A stretch of 64,000 nt of DNA from Pararhodobacter sp. SW119. Lineage in GTDB: Bacteria > Pseudomonadota > Alphaproteobacteria > Rhodobacterales > Rhodobacteraceae. This document shows, piece after piece, positions 50,630 to 59,915 of the stretch. How positions within the stretch are numbered: the stretch's first letter is position 1; every line of letters starts with the position of its first letter. The stretch is from positions 19,750 through 83,749 of the forward strand of contig NZ_JADDJF010000017.1 in NCBI RefSeq assembly GCF_017811755.1, in the 5' to 3' direction. Both the position numbers and the translations under genes were made by a program. The notes beneath the pieces were generated by a model. The model saw only the letters and a program-made list of their open reading frames with translations. It was not told where the DNA came from and did no database searches.

Positions 50630-53002
50630 TCATGCCTCGTCCTCCTCCTGATAGACCCAGACGGAGGGGTTTTCGACGGGCAGGACGGCCCCGGTCTGCG
50701 GGGATTTGTAGTGGCTGGGCAGCACCGGGATCAGCTCCGGCGTGACTTCGCCCGTATCGGGATCGACGGTCTCGACGCCAGTGCCGAACAGCATTCCTTC
50801 GACGCAGAGATAGCCGTACTTGCTCCGCTCCGCGGCCAGGCCGATCCGCGTGGCGGCGGGGCCGCGGATGAACTTCACCTTGCCTTTGGTGGCGAGAACG
50901 CTGAGCCGGTCGTGGACGATGGTCCGCCCGCCGAGGCCCCCGGTATTTTCGAAGGCTTCGGAGAACTGCGCCAATGTGTAGAGCTTGCCGCGTCGCGCCT
51001 CCTCGTAGAGCAGGCCGAGGATGACGTCGTGCTTGCGCATGCGCTCGGCATCGTGCTTCGCCCCCGCCTCGGCGCGCACGAGGCGCTCGTTCATCGGGTT
51101 GATCTCGACCCATTGGCCGCCAACCTTGTCGATCACCTTTGGCGGCAGCGCCGGGCCGTTGCGCAGCTCGATCTCGAGTTTTCGCTCCGACAAGTCCTCG
51201 TCGGGGCGGTGCAGGATCAGGCCGGAAGTGTAGAAGCCCCGCAGGGCGCTGGCACCTGAAAGCGCGAGAAACGGATCCTCCTTCACCTGGTGTTTGCTGA
51301 GCTTCTTGGTGTGGTGGATCAGGATGACCCCGCAGTCGGGATCGATGTGGTCGCGCAGAACCTCGACCCGCTCCTTGAGGAAGAACATCATGGCGGTGTT
51401 GTCGTTCTCGCCGCCACCATCGGGTCCGCCATCGAAGAGGTTCCGGATCGGGTCGACGCAGAGGATGTCGGGCGGCGCATCCGGGAATGCAGCCCGGACC
51501 GCGCGGGCAATCCGCACGCTGCCTTGAGTGTCGAGCAGCATCTTCAGCTTCGGCGTCGCGACGAAGGTGTCGCGGGCGGCGACCAGAACTTCGGGGGACA
51601 GCGCGATCTGCCGCATGCGCTCGCGTAAATAGTGATACTGGATCTCGGCTTGCAGGTAGAAGATCCGCAGCGGCCGTGGCGGCGTGAAGCCAAGGAACGG
51701 CACGCCAGCGGCCATGTGGACAAGCCAGGAGATCAGCAGGTCGCTCTTGCCGACCTTGGGCGCGCCGCCCAGCACCAGCAGTCCGCCCGGCGTCAGCACC
51801 CGCGGCGCGATGATGTCCTCCGGCATCGGGCTACGGTCATCCAGCAGCGCGCCCAACGTGAAGGCGGGCATCTCGACCGGTCCCGGTGCGCCGGAATCCA
51901 GCCGGATCAGCGGCGGTCCGTATTTCTCGACATGCCGTTCCCAGAGCCGCTCGGATTCGCGCTTGAGCCGCTCGACCGGCCACTGGGGCCGCAGCATGGC
52001 GGCGTTGTAGCCGCAGATGCCTTCCCAGCCCTCGTTCTTTGTCATCCGGCCCTCATGGACCATGCGGATGAAATGTCCGATCGCGGCCGAGGCGCCCTCG
52101 AAACGGGACCAGTCGTCCGCGCCACCCTCCCGCACCGGCGTTACCAGCACCTCGTCCATGGCGGGCTTGTCGGGATGGGTGAACGCGGGCTGCAGGGACA
52201 CGCCCGGTGCGGGCGGCATGTCGGTCACGGCCTCGATGAACTCGGCCAGATCGCGCTCGCGGTCCGCATTCAGCTCGACGATCCGCACCTGCGTCTTGAG
52301 GTGGTTCTTGTAATAGACCGAGCCCGCCACCCGGATCGGTTGGTGCGCCGAGCGGAAATGCATGTCGCCGCCGACCTTGGCGGCGATGTCGCCGCGCAGA
52401 CGGCAGATGCGGGCTATGTCGTCGCCCTCGGCGGGCTCGGTCAGCGCCCACCAGACGTGGCACTTGCGCTGTCCCTCGGCCGTTACGCCACCGCTTTCCA
52501 CCACCATGCTGGGCGCGCCGAGATGGCGCTCCAGGTGCGCGCGCCGCGCGGCGATGTCGCCGGTGTCGAGATCGACGACCACGGTCTGCATCTGCAGGAT
52601 ATCGGCGGCCTTGGCTTGGCCGGGCGCGGCAACGGTGCCCGGGATCACGTAGACAGCGGCGCCCTCGCGCGACGCCCATGTCGCGAAGGTGGCCATCTTC
52701 TCCGGGGCGGCCTGATCCGCCACGATCCAGATGTTGTGCGGGCGGCCATCGATGCCTTGACCCTTGTCGATGAAGCTGCGGACCGGGATCAGCGCGTCGC
52801 AGTAGCCGAAGACGACCTGCATGAACTGGGCGATCTGCGCCGGATCGGGCTCGTCGCCGAAGACGTCGATTTGCGGCGCGGCGTCGTTGAAGTCGCGCCA
52901 CGGGTTGAAATGGACGATGTTCTCGTTGGGCTCATCGGGCGGGTCATCGCGCATGGCTGGCTCCTGGTCGGGATTGGATGGATCGGTGGGCTCGTGGGTC
53001 AT
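50630..53002 (-). CDS. primase-helicase (RepA/AAA ATPase) replication protein
   Basis: 790 aa from ATG 53002, overlapping the upstream stop. The N-terminal half (about 100-270) looks like an archaeo-eukaryotic/RepB-type primase-polymerase domain: VVVDLDTGDIAARRAHLERHL, RKCHVWWALTEPAEGDD, HQPIRVAGSVYYKNH. The C-terminal half is a RepA-like hexameric ATPase: Walker A GGAPKVGKSDLLISW, FYLQAEIQYHYLRERMRQI, Walker B ILCVDPIRNLFDGG and LIHHTKKLSK. Primes and unwinds phage DNA. The adjacent repeat array is a natural target. Confidence 0.85.
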   Translation of the reverse strand: MTHEPTDPSNPDQEPAMRDDPPDEPNENIVHFNPWRDFNDAAPQIDVFGDEPDPAQIAQFMQVVFGYCDALIPVRSFIDKGQGIDGRPHNIWIVADQAAPEKMATFATWASREGAAVYVIPGTVAAPGQAKAADILQMQTVVVDLDTGDIAARRAHLERHLGAPSMVVESGGVTAEGQRKCHVWWALTEPAEGDDIARICRLRGDIAAKVGGDMHFRSAHQPIRVAGSVYYKNHLKTQVRIVELNADRERDLAEFIEAVTDMPPAPGVSLQPAFTHPDKPAMDEVLVTPVREGGADDWSRFEGASAAIGHFIRMVHEGRMTKNEGWEGICGYNAAMLRPQWPVERLKRESERLWERHVEKYGPPLIRLDSGAPGPVEMPAFTLGALLDDRSPMPEDIIAPRVLTPGGLLVLGGAPKVGKSDLLISWLVHMAAGVPFLGFTPPRPLRIFYLQAEIQYHYLRERMRQIALSPEVLVAARDTFVATPKLKMLLDTQGSVRIARAVRAAFPDAPPDILCVDPIRNLFDGGPDGGGENDNTAMMFFLKERVEVLRDHIDPDCGVILIHHTKKLSKHQVKEDPFLALSGASALRGFYTSGLILHRPDEDLSERKLEIELRNGPALPPKVIDKVGGQWVEINPMNERLVRAEAGAKHDAERMRKHDVILGLLYEEARRGKLYTLAQFSEAFENTGGLGGRTIVHDRLSVLATKGKVKFIRGPAATRIGLAAERSKYGYLCVEGMLFGTGVETVDPDTGEVTPELIPVLPSHYKSPQTGAVLPVENPSVWVYQEEDEA

Positions 53003-53766
53003 GCGGCCAGGCTCCAGCACCGCTCGGCATAGGCGCAGAACCGGCATTCAAAGAAGTCGCGGCGGGCGGCGATGCGGGGCAGCAGCTCGCCTGCGTCGGT
53101 GGCCTGCAGGACGCGCACCGCGCGGTCGGACATGCGCTGCGCCAGATCGGCATCGAAGGGCACCAGCTCGTGATGCAGCTCGGCCGTGTCCTTGTTGATG
53201 GCGGTGAAGAGCGCCGGCGCGGTTGAAATCCCCGGCACCGCAGGCTCCATGTAGGCCTGATAGATCGCGATCTGGGCGGCATAGACGGGCTTGGAGACGG
53301 TTACCCCGTCCTTGACGCAGGCCCGCCAGTTCTTCGCGTTCATCGTCTTGCATTCCCAGAGCGCCGGGGTGCGGAGACCGAGCGCGGCCGGGGCTCCGGC
53401 CACGATCCCGTCGACATGGCCACGAATGCGGCCGCCCGCGACGAAGAAGCCGAACTGCTCTCCGTCCGGCCTGTTGCCCTTGCGGGTGTAGAGGTCGATC
53501 CCCGCCGCCCGCAGCCAGCGGATCGCCAGATCCTCGAGCTGGTGACCGATCTCGAAGATCCGCAGCGTCTGCCCGCCGAAGTCCGCGCCATCATCCTTTG
53601 GGGCGCCTGCAAACTCGAATTGGAGCGCGCGTTCGCAGGCATGCCCCAGACGGGACGCGCCGAGATAGGTCCGGGGCGGCGTGGCCTCCCGCTCGGCGAT
53701 GAGCGCGGCATCGACCAGCGCGTTGATCCGCTCGGCCATGGAGGGCCGCGGGTTAAAGTCCAGCAT
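52999..53766 (-). CDS. Cas4/RecB-like PD-(D/E)XK nuclease
   Basis: 255 aa. Nuclease motifs RGHVDGIVAG and ALWECKTMNAKNW (GxxD...ExK), the Gln-containing AAQIAIYQAYM helix, and a C-terminal cysteine cluster (FFECRFCAYAERCW) that, with the early Cys in GHACERAL, would hold an iron-sulphur cluster as in Cas4/AddB. Likely a 5'-3' exonuclease for recombination-dependent replication. ATGA overlap with the primase gene. Confidence 0.83.
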   Translation of the reverse strand: MLDFNPRPSMAERINALVDAALIAEREATPPRTYLGASRLGHACERALQFEFAGAPKDDGADFGGQTLRIFEIGHQLEDLAIRWLRAAGIDLYTRKGNRPDGEQFGFFVAGGRIRGHVDGIVAGAPAALGLRTPALWECKTMNAKNWRACVKDGVTVSKPVYAAQIAIYQAYMEPAVPGISTAPALFTAINKDTAELHHELVPFDADLAQRMSDRAVRVLQATDAGELLPRIAARRDFFECRFCAYAERCWSLAA

Positions 53767-54191
53767 CAGAACGGCACCTCGCTCCTGGCGGCGATGCGCG
53801 ACATCTCGGCGCCATAGCCCTCCAGAACCTCCTCGATCAGCGCAGTGACCTCTGTCGCATCCAGATCTCGCAGCCGCTTGTCCCAGCCGATCTCGTTCAT
53901 GGTCGTGCCGAGCCGCTTCATCACGATCGCTATGGCGAGGCGTTCTTCATCAGTGGTGCCCTGCATGGTCAGTCCTTTCCGGTGGCGGTCCGCGAAGAAC
54001 GCCTGGCAGTGCATCGAGCAGAACCAGCGGTGTTCGCGGGGGCGGGGTTTATTGGGGTTGAAGAAACCTAAGCCGCGCGCGGGGCGCAGACAGACGGCGC
54101 AAGGCTTGACGCGCGGGTGCCAGAGCCGAATACGCTCCGGGCAATCCGCAGGCGCTGCGGGCGGGGATGGGACTTGCGCGACATGATTCAC
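53766..54191 (-). CDS. DUF6511 phage protein
   Basis: 141 aa, GTG start coupled to the helicase stop (GTGA). Two parts: an N-terminal zinc-like module, VKPCAVCLRPARGLGF ... HRWFCSMHCQAFFADRH (CxxC...CxxxC), and a C-terminal helical part (TTDEERLAIAIVMKRLGTTMNEIGWD). I recognise the DUF6511 layout; function unknown. Lies in the recombination operon. Confidence 0.7.
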   Translation of the reverse strand: MNHVAQVPSPPAAPADCPERIRLWHPRVKPCAVCLRPARGLGFFNPNKPRPREHRWFCSMHCQAFFADRHRKGLTMQGTTDEERLAIAIVMKRLGTTMNEIGWDKRLRDLDATEVTALIEEVLEGYGAEMSRIAARSEVPF

Positions 54192-55852
54192 GCCGCCCTC
54201 CGCTCGGGCTCGGCCGCCGTGACGAGGCGCCGGATATCGCGCTTGTTGAACTGGAAGGTGATCAGCGCCGACGCGCGATAGCGCGTCAGGCCGTAGTCGC
54301 GCCGGAACTTGGGCGGCAGGCAGTTCAGCTGCTTTTCCGTCGCGTCCTGCTTCAGCCAGCCCCTTGACTTGAAGGCGCTCTCGTCGGTCTCATGGGTGTT
54401 CAGCCAGTCGTCGGCCTGCGCGAGACAGACGATGCGCTCGCCCACGCTCAGGAGCCGCGTCGCCTTGCCCTTGGCGCCCCCGACCGCGTGCCAGCGGCCC
54501 TCGAGGAAGAACACGCCGCCCCAGGCGTGAAAGCCGTTGGCCATCAGCGCGGCATCATCGCCGAACAGGTCCACCCACGCGAAACTCGATCGCTCGAGAA
54601 GATCGAGCTCGGTCATGACGAAACTGTCGATGCGCTCCGCGCCTTCGCGCGGCAGCTCGCACCCGCATATCGGGCATTCGGTGACCGCGATCGGGATCTC
54701 GGCCTTGCATTCGGGGCAGAGTTTCGTCGGGGCTTCCCCCGGCGTCGGAACGCGCCCGTCGAGATCGACATCCTGTTCCAGCGTGCCGTGCGTGAGGCTC
54801 GACGTCCCGAAGTCGAGTACGATGCAGTCGGTCTTCACAATGCCGGGGTGCTCCTCGGGGTCGACGGTGCGCAGGCCGCGCCCGACCATCTGGATCATGG
54901 TGGACTTGTAGGAACTCGGTCGCAGCAGCACGACGCAGGATGTGGGCGGATGGTCCCATCCCTCGGTCAGCACCGCCACGTTGACGATGACGCGGATGTC
55001 CCCCGCCGCGTAATCGGCGAGGATCGCCTTGCGGGTCTCGGCCGCCAGATCGCCGTGGATCAGCGCGGCGGAAACGCCCGCAGCCCTGAACGCCTCGGTG
55101 ACATGCTCGGCGTGAGCGACGGTGGAGCAGAACACCACGGTCTGCCGATAGCCGGCCTTCTCCTTCCAGTGGCGGATCACCTCGTCGGTGACGGGGGCGC
55201 GGTCCATGATGCCCGCGACCTCCGCCATGTCGAAATCCGACAGGGTCTTGCGGACCGCGCGCAGCTCGTCCTGCACGCCCACGTCGATGACGAAGGTGCG
55301 CGGCGGCACGAGGTGGCCGGAGGCGATCAACTCACCCAGCCGCACCTGATCGGCGACATTGTCGAAGACCTCACGCAGGCCCTTCCTGTCGCCCCGGTTC
55401 GGCGTTGCGGTGACCCCGAAGATGCGGGCGTCGGGATTGGCTTCGCGCACCCGGTCGATGATGCGGCGGTAGCTGTCGGCCACCGCATGGTGCGCCTCGT
55501 CGACAACCAGCAGATCAAGGCGCGGCATGTCGGCGAGGTTCGAGGCGCGCGCCAGCGTCGGCACCATTGCGAAGGCGACCTGGCCGTTCCAGGATTTCTC
55601 GGTGGCGTCGATCACCGAGGTAGCGACGCCCGGCACCACGCGCTGGAACTTGGCGCGGTTCTGGGCGGTCAGCTCATCGCGATGGGCGAGCACGCAGGCC
55701 TTCGCGCCGTCGCCGATCATCTCGCCGGTGACCGCCGAGAGCATGATGGTCTTTCCCGCGCCGGTGGGCGCCACGCCTAGCGTGTTGCCGCGGGAGGCGA
55801 GCGCAGCCACGCTGCGCTCGACGAAGGTCTTCTGACGGGGGCGCAGGCGCAT
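54188..55852 (-). CDS. DEAD/DEAH SF2 helicase
   Basis: 554 aa from ATG 55852 with GGGGGAG upstream. Motifs: Walker A APTGAGKT, VLAHRDEL, DEAHH, VTATPN, VFCSTVAHAEHV, AVLTEGWDHP and QMVGRGLR. A C-terminal zinc-ribbon-like CPECKAEIPIAVTECPICGC and a further region of about 150 aa follow. Related to phage helicases that restart replication or process recombination intermediates. Cytoplasmic. Confidence 0.88.
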   Translation of the reverse strand: MRLRPRQKTFVERSVAALASRGNTLGVAPTGAGKTIMLSAVTGEMIGDGAKACVLAHRDELTAQNRAKFQRVVPGVATSVIDATEKSWNGQVAFAMVPTLARASNLADMPRLDLLVVDEAHHAVADSYRRIIDRVREANPDARIFGVTATPNRGDRKGLREVFDNVADQVRLGELIASGHLVPPRTFVIDVGVQDELRAVRKTLSDFDMAEVAGIMDRAPVTDEVIRHWKEKAGYRQTVVFCSTVAHAEHVTEAFRAAGVSAALIHGDLAAETRKAILADYAAGDIRVIVNVAVLTEGWDHPPTSCVVLLRPSSYKSTMIQMVGRGLRTVDPEEHPGIVKTDCIVLDFGTSSLTHGTLEQDVDLDGRVPTPGEAPTKLCPECKAEIPIAVTECPICGCELPREGAERIDSFVMTELDLLERSSFAWVDLFGDDAALMANGFHAWGGVFFLEGRWHAVGGAKGKATRLLSVGERIVCLAQADDWLNTHETDESAFKSRGWLKQDATEKQLNCLPPKFRRDYGLTRYRASALITFQFNKRDIRRLVTAAEPERRAA

Positions 55853-55865
55853 GGCCGGTCTCCCC

Positions 55866-56495
55866 CTACTGCGCCCAGCTCGGCCGACCGGCGAACCCGG
55901 GGGCGGACGCGGGCTGGCCGGGCTGATGTGCCGGCGCCGCATGGGTGGTCTGCTGCGGGGCATGCCCTGCTGCACCGTGTCCGCCGAACTGCAGCGCCGC
56001 AGTCCCCATGACCTGCGCGTAATCGCGGTGATCCGGCGTGACCGCGCTGCGGATCTCGTTCTTGTCGTCACCGCTGGCGTCGGTGCCGATGTCGATGCGG
56101 GCGATGAACTCGATCCCGTCGAGATCGGCAAAGCCGTTGATGCGCCGCGCCGCCTGCGCCTCGGCCGACATGTCCTTGTCGGGAATCCCGCGCGCCGAGT
56201 TCAGCATGCCGCGCACGAGGCTGCGGCCCATGTTGGCCCAGTCCGGCCCCTTCGGGCTGTAGAGCCCGATCAGGGTGAAGATCTTGCGCCGGGCGAAGGG
56301 CCCTTCGGTCACCGTGAACTCGCCGTTGAGGTAGACTGCGCCTGTGGAGCCGCGCGTGGCATAGCCGCCGGTCCAGCCCTGCGAGGCGTCGTCGAACCCG
56401 CCGGGGCGGATCGTCAGGCGCACCTTGGCCAGCGTGCCCTTGGGGATCAGGTTGGTGTTGCTCTGCGCGTCGTTGAAGTCGTTCCAGGAACCCAT
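55866..56495 (-). CDS. DUF669-like phage protein, probable ssDNA-binding
   Basis: 209 aa, AAAGGAGG upstream. Strand-rich body with GTLAKVRLTIRPGGFDDAS, VYLNGEFTVTEGPFARRKIFTLIGL and FADLDGIEFIARIDIG; Pro/Ala/His-rich disordered tail. The pattern resembles DUF669 proteins that sit with Sak4-type ATPases and are presumed SSB-like. Name is from similarity of layout, so moderate certainty. Confidence 0.6.
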   Translation of the reverse strand: MGSWNDFNDAQSNTNLIPKGTLAKVRLTIRPGGFDDASQGWTGGYATRGSTGAVYLNGEFTVTEGPFARRKIFTLIGLYSPKGPDWANMGRSLVRGMLNSARGIPDKDMSAEAQAARRINGFADLDGIEFIARIDIGTDASGDDKNEIRSAVTPDHRDYAQVMGTAALQFGGHGAAGHAPQQTTHAAPAHQPGQPASAPGFAGRPSWAQ

Positions 56496-56514
56496 GGGGA
56501 ACCTCCTTTTCTGA

Positions 56515-57387
56515 TCAGGATTGCGGTTGGGATTGGGCGTCAGCCGCCGGATCGGCAGGTGGCGAGGTGTAGGTCAGGCGCTTGGGCGCTGGCGCGACGG
56601 CGGCGCGGATCTTCGTCATCAGGCGGCCGAGGTGAGGCTCCTCGACCTGATCCAGACGCCCCGAGCGGTCCTTGGCCGGAAAACTCCAGGGATTGATCGT
56701 CTGGCAGACGAAGGCGCGATACGGATCGCCATCGGCCTTCAGTTCCGCCATGGTGATCACCTCGTCGACGATCCCAGGCAGCTCCAACCCGGTCTTCGAG
56801 CCGTCGATCTGCGGCTGGAACACCTTGCGATTGAAATCGTCGAGCTTCTCGTCGAGGATCCCGACGAACCAGACGTTCTTTGCCCGCGTGTGCTGGAGAT
56901 GAGTGAGCCAGCCGATCATCTCGCGGCCGTGCAGCCCGTAGGCCCCGCGCACATCCGGCTTGCCGGTCTTCTCCGACAGCGCCTCGGGCTGGCCCTTGCA
57001 CCAGCCAAAGCACAGCCGCCCCGCCACGGTGATCGAGTCCACGAAGATCGTGTCGTAGCGGTCGAGTGCGGCCGGATCGCCGAAGCGGTCGCAGACTGCC
57101 TTGTAGTGAGCCGGGCTGTAGGGCTGCTCGTCGCGCAGCGCCGGGTTGGGCCCGCCGATGAACACCGCGAAATCCCGGCATTCCGTCCAGGTTCGCGGCC
57201 GGATGCTGTCGCCTGCCCAGCCCTCGATTGCGAGATCGCCCGCCTCAAGATCCATGAACAGGGTCGTCGACGCGTTCAGCGTCCATAGGAGCGAGGTTTT
57301 GCCAATTCCGCTGACCCCGAAGATGCAGCCCTTGATGCCACGAGGCTCTGCCAGCCGCTGGTCCGCGCTGATGATCGGGAGGCTCAT
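56515..57387 (-). CDS. Sak4-like RecA-fold ATPase (AAA_24)
   Basis: 290 aa. P-loop GVSGIGKTSLLW, Walker B TIFVDSITVAGRL, with the acidic FMDLEAGDLAIEGWAG segment between them, typical of phage AAA_24/Sak4 annealing proteins. Works with the ssDNA-binding partner encoded just downstream in single-strand annealing. ATGA overlap with the preceding gene. Full length for the family. Confidence 0.82.
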   Translation of the reverse strand: MSLPIISADQRLAEPRGIKGCIFGVSGIGKTSLLWTLNASTTLFMDLEAGDLAIEGWAGDSIRPRTWTECRDFAVFIGGPNPALRDEQPYSPAHYKAVCDRFGDPAALDRYDTIFVDSITVAGRLCFGWCKGQPEALSEKTGKPDVRGAYGLHGREMIGWLTHLQHTRAKNVWFVGILDEKLDDFNRKVFQPQIDGSKTGLELPGIVDEVITMAELKADGDPYRAFVCQTINPWSFPAKDRSGRLDQVEEPHLGRLMTKIRAAVAPAPKRLTYTSPPADPAADAQSQPQS

Positions 57388-57872
57388 TGATCGCCCCCCT
57401 GCGGGACGATCTCGATCTTCAGCGCGCCGGTCCGGACGGTGCGGGCGGGCTCGAATTCGAGGCGGATCACGTCGGGCCAGGCAGAGTACTTGCGCTCGGG
57501 CACCTTGAACGCGATGTCGACATACTGGCTGGGGTCGCCGCCGGCCGTCCGGATGCGCTCGACCAGCTCGGCGAGCCGGTCCTGATCCCAGTCCACCCGC
57601 TTCGGCAGATCGGCGGTGACGGTGAACTCGCCGTCGGCGAGGCGGACGGTGCCGGTGTCCTTGCCGCAGGCGCGGCGGGCCTCGGCGGCGCGAGCGGCGT
57701 AGCGGATCTCAAGCGCCATGGCGAAGCGCGCGGTCACGGCCTTCATCTGTTTTGCCGCAGCATCGATCTCACGCTGCAGGGCGGCGAGAAGCTCGACCGG
57801 CAGCTGCGCGATCTCTCCTGCCGGCAGGTTGATCAGCTCGTCGATGCCTGGAGTATTGCTCGGATAGGTCAT
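57384..57872 (-). CDS. conserved phage protein upstream of Sak4
   Basis: 162 aa, good AGGAAAG site. Contains a helical first half (LINLPAGEIAQLPVELLAALQREIDAAAKQ) and an alpha/beta second half with VTADLPKRVDWDQDRLAELVERIR and YVDIAFKVPERKYSAWP. I know it only as a conserved neighbour of Sak4 genes. Possibly a recombination accessory factor. Confidence 0.6.
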   Translation of the reverse strand: MTYPSNTPGIDELINLPAGEIAQLPVELLAALQREIDAAAKQMKAVTARFAMALEIRYAARAAEARRACGKDTGTVRLADGEFTVTADLPKRVDWDQDRLAELVERIRTAGGDPSQYVDIAFKVPERKYSAWPDVIRLEFEPARTVRTGALKIEIVPQGGDQ

Positions 57873-57905
57873 GGGTCTTTCCTGCGGTGTTGCCGGGGGC
57901 GGGGC

Positions 57906-58241
57906 TCAGGCTGCGCATGCGTCGAGCAGCAGCGATGAGAGGGAGGCGGCAGCGCCCTTGGGCCTGGCGCGGGCGACGGCGAAGTAGGCGAAGTGGTCGT
58001 TCGCGAGCCGCGCCTGGACCAGATGCACCAGGTCCTTCATCGCGGCGCGGAAGGCGGCATTGGCCAACTCGCAAAGCGCGCGCCGCTGATCCGGCGGCAG
58101 CTTCGACATCATCTTGTCGGTGTCGATCGCCATGAAACCCCGGTGGTACTCGAGGCGGTCCCCGGGTGCGGCCTGATCGATCCACGCCACGAAGGCGATC
58201 TCGTCGAGCAGGAGCCTGGGATGTTGGGAAAGTGCGAGCAT
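57906..58241 (-). CDS. conserved early phage protein
   Basis: 111 aa from ATG 58241, preceded by AGGAG at good spacing. Contains LLLDEIAFVAWIDQAAPGDRLEYHRGF and LVHLVQARLANDHFAYFAVARARP. A longer frame starts at ATG 58385, overlapping the stop of the AlpA-like gene; that 48-aa extension (PFNPEQVRSSHIDKILFLRR) might be real. No known domain. Confidence 0.6.
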   Translation of the reverse strand: MLALSQHPRLLLDEIAFVAWIDQAAPGDRLEYHRGFMAIDTDKMMSKLPPDQRRALCELANAAFRAAMKDLVHLVQARLANDHFAYFAVARARPKGAAASLSSLLLDACAA

Positions 58242-58381
58242 GCTGTCGCTCCTGGATCTCGCTTTGGGAAGGATGCCGAACCGGCTCTGCCTCGGTATGC
58301 GCAGCTGCGCGTTTCGACGCAAAAACAATATCTTGTCGATGTGGCTGGATCGGACTTGCTCGGGGTTGAACGGGGTTGCGC

Positions 58382-58621
58382 TCATGATTGGCTCCCCGTC
58401 GCGCCGGGCACGGTGCCCACGAACTCGGCCATGGTGGCACAGCTCAGTCGCGCCAGCTCAGCGCGTTCCAGCGCCTCGACATCGGCGAGCCGGTAGAGCA
58501 CGCGGCGCCCGATCCGGACCGGGTGTGGCGGGCGCCGGCGTCGGCGCCAGTCCTCGATCGTGCGCGGGCTGACGCGCCAACGATCCGCCAGTTCAAGGCT
58601 CGTCAAAAATGTCGGGGACAT
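58382..58621 (-). CDS. AlpA/excisionase-like HTH protein
   Basis: 79 aa from ATG 58621 (GGAG seven bases upstream). MerR-like winged helix: FLTSLELADRWRVSPRTIEDWRR followed by the wing PHPVRIGRRVLYRLADVEALE. Such proteins act as excisionases or activators of integrase and early genes. It is the first gene of the leftward phage operon, so regulation of early transcription is plausible. Confidence 0.78.
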   Translation of the reverse strand: MSPTFLTSLELADRWRVSPRTIEDWRRRRRPPHPVRIGRRVLYRLADVEALERAELARLSCATMAEFVGTVPGATGSQS

Positions 58622-59013
58622 CGCATTCTCCATCGGCTGTTGCCCTCGGAGATTGCAAAACGTGGCGGGCGAACGTCGTCAGACGCAGGGGGAACGCAGG
58701 GGGAACATGCGCCTCGGGCAACGTCCGAACGGAATCAGTCACTTGTGCGGGAAGGCAGAGATCGCGTTCCCTGGCGCTCGCCCTTGTTCCCCCTTCGCTC
58801 CCGCGACTGCTCCCCCGTCGACCACGGAAGTACCGGCATTGTATGTCGAGTCCCTAAATCGCGGACAGAGTGCCTCCGCGTCAACCCAAGCTCGTTGCAC
58901 ACACCGGACTTTGCGCGGCAATGGCCCCGACTGTCCTGTCCCGCATGTTGACCCGTCGTGAAGATTGAGAGCAACTGCTTCGATACTTTTGAGTTTCTTT
59001 GACAAGGGCTGGC
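58622..59013. other. early promoter region, no gene seen
   Basis: 392 bp between the start of the leftward early operon and the rightward channel gene. No credible gene on either strand. It should hold the early leftward promoter and the channel promoter, but no clean -35/-10 pair could be assigned. An AAGGG ribosome site lies before ATG 59014. Confidence 0.4.
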
Positions 59014-59451
59014 ATGCACATCCTTATCGTCTCGCTCACGACCGTGCTGCTCGTCTCGGCAACAGTCTTGATCCATTACGAGGTGTTGCGCTTCACCGGG
59101 CAACTTCTGCCACGCCTGCCGATTCGACCGCGCCAGCGTGTACTCGTGGTCATCACGGCTTGCTTTGTTGCCCACCTAATCGAGATTGTCCTCTATGCCT
59201 TCGCGTTTTCACTGCTCCATCTGCAAGGTTTGGGACGGATCGAGGGGGAGTTCGAGGCGACGGCACTCGACTTCTTTTACTTTTCGCTAACCAGCTACAC
59301 GACACTCGGCATCGGAGATGTTTATCCGTCGGGACCGCTTCGTGTGCTGGCGGGCATCGAGTCGCTGAACGGCTTTATTCTCATCACCTGGTCGGCATCC
59401 TTTGCGTACCTGATGATGCAACGTCACTGGCATCCAGAGCGAGACGAGTGA
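59014..59451 (+). CDS. two-TM potassium channel-like protein (cargo)
   Basis: 145 aa from ATG 59014. Helices at about 3-25, 40-65 and 105-130 surround a pore loop FSLTSYTTLGIGDVYPSG. The filter TLGIGD differs from the usual TVGYGD by Leu and Ile, a pattern seen in some bacterial ion-channel (Ion_trans_2) proteins. No cytoplasmic regulatory domain is attached. Forms tetramers in the inner membrane if it is like its family. Plus strand, opposite to the phage operon. Confidence 0.8.
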   Translation: MHILIVSLTTVLLVSATVLIHYEVLRFTGQLLPRLPIRPRQRVLVVITACFVAHLIEIVLYAFAFSLLHLQGLGRIEGEFEATALDFFYFSLTSYTTLGIGDVYPSGPLRVLAGIESLNGFILITWSASFAYLMMQRHWHPERDE

Positions 59452-59574
59452 TCCGCGCTGCGGTCGAGGTTTCCTCTGCTGCTGCCTCCGAACAAGGAGC
59501 GATCGGTTGCCGAAAGCCGCTCGCGACCCCGGAAGAGCGCGAGCAGATTGAGGAGAGCAGGGTCGACGGCCACG

Positions 59575-59847
59575 CTATTTCAACTGGCTGTCCTTGGAGC
59601 CGCGCCGGTTGACGCCACCGCGCCGGACAGGGGCTGCGTCACGCTCCGTCTGGCAGTCGATGCAGAGCTGCACGCCAGGAAGCGCCTGACGGCGCGCCTC
59701 GGGAATTGCTTCCTCGCATTCGGCACAGTGGCTGCGGCTGGGCACTGAATCCTGGCGACGCCTCAGCTTCATGCGCGCCAGCTCGTCCTCGATCGACGCC
59801 TCGATCTGTTCATTCACGGCGCCGTCGCGCGCCCAACCACCGGCCAT
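59575..59847 (-). CDS. TraR/DksA-type zinc-finger protein
   Basis: 90 aa, strong GAGGAGG site before ATG 59847. Helical N-terminus (EQIEASIEDELARMKLRR) followed by the C4 finger HCAECEEAIPEARRQALPGVQLCIDCQ. Like phage and plasmid TraR it probably binds the RNA polymerase secondary channel and changes promoter choice. It lacks a long coiled coil, as expected for TraR. Confidence 0.83.
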   Translation of the reverse strand: MAGGWARDGAVNEQIEASIEDELARMKLRRRQDSVPSRSHCAECEEAIPEARRQALPGVQLCIDCQTERDAAPVRRGGVNRRGSKDSQLK

Positions 59848-59915
59848 GGCAACCTCCTCAGTTCAGAAAGAGAGATTATGGCGGTTTCGCTCAGGCGCAA
59901 TGCTGACTGCACGCA

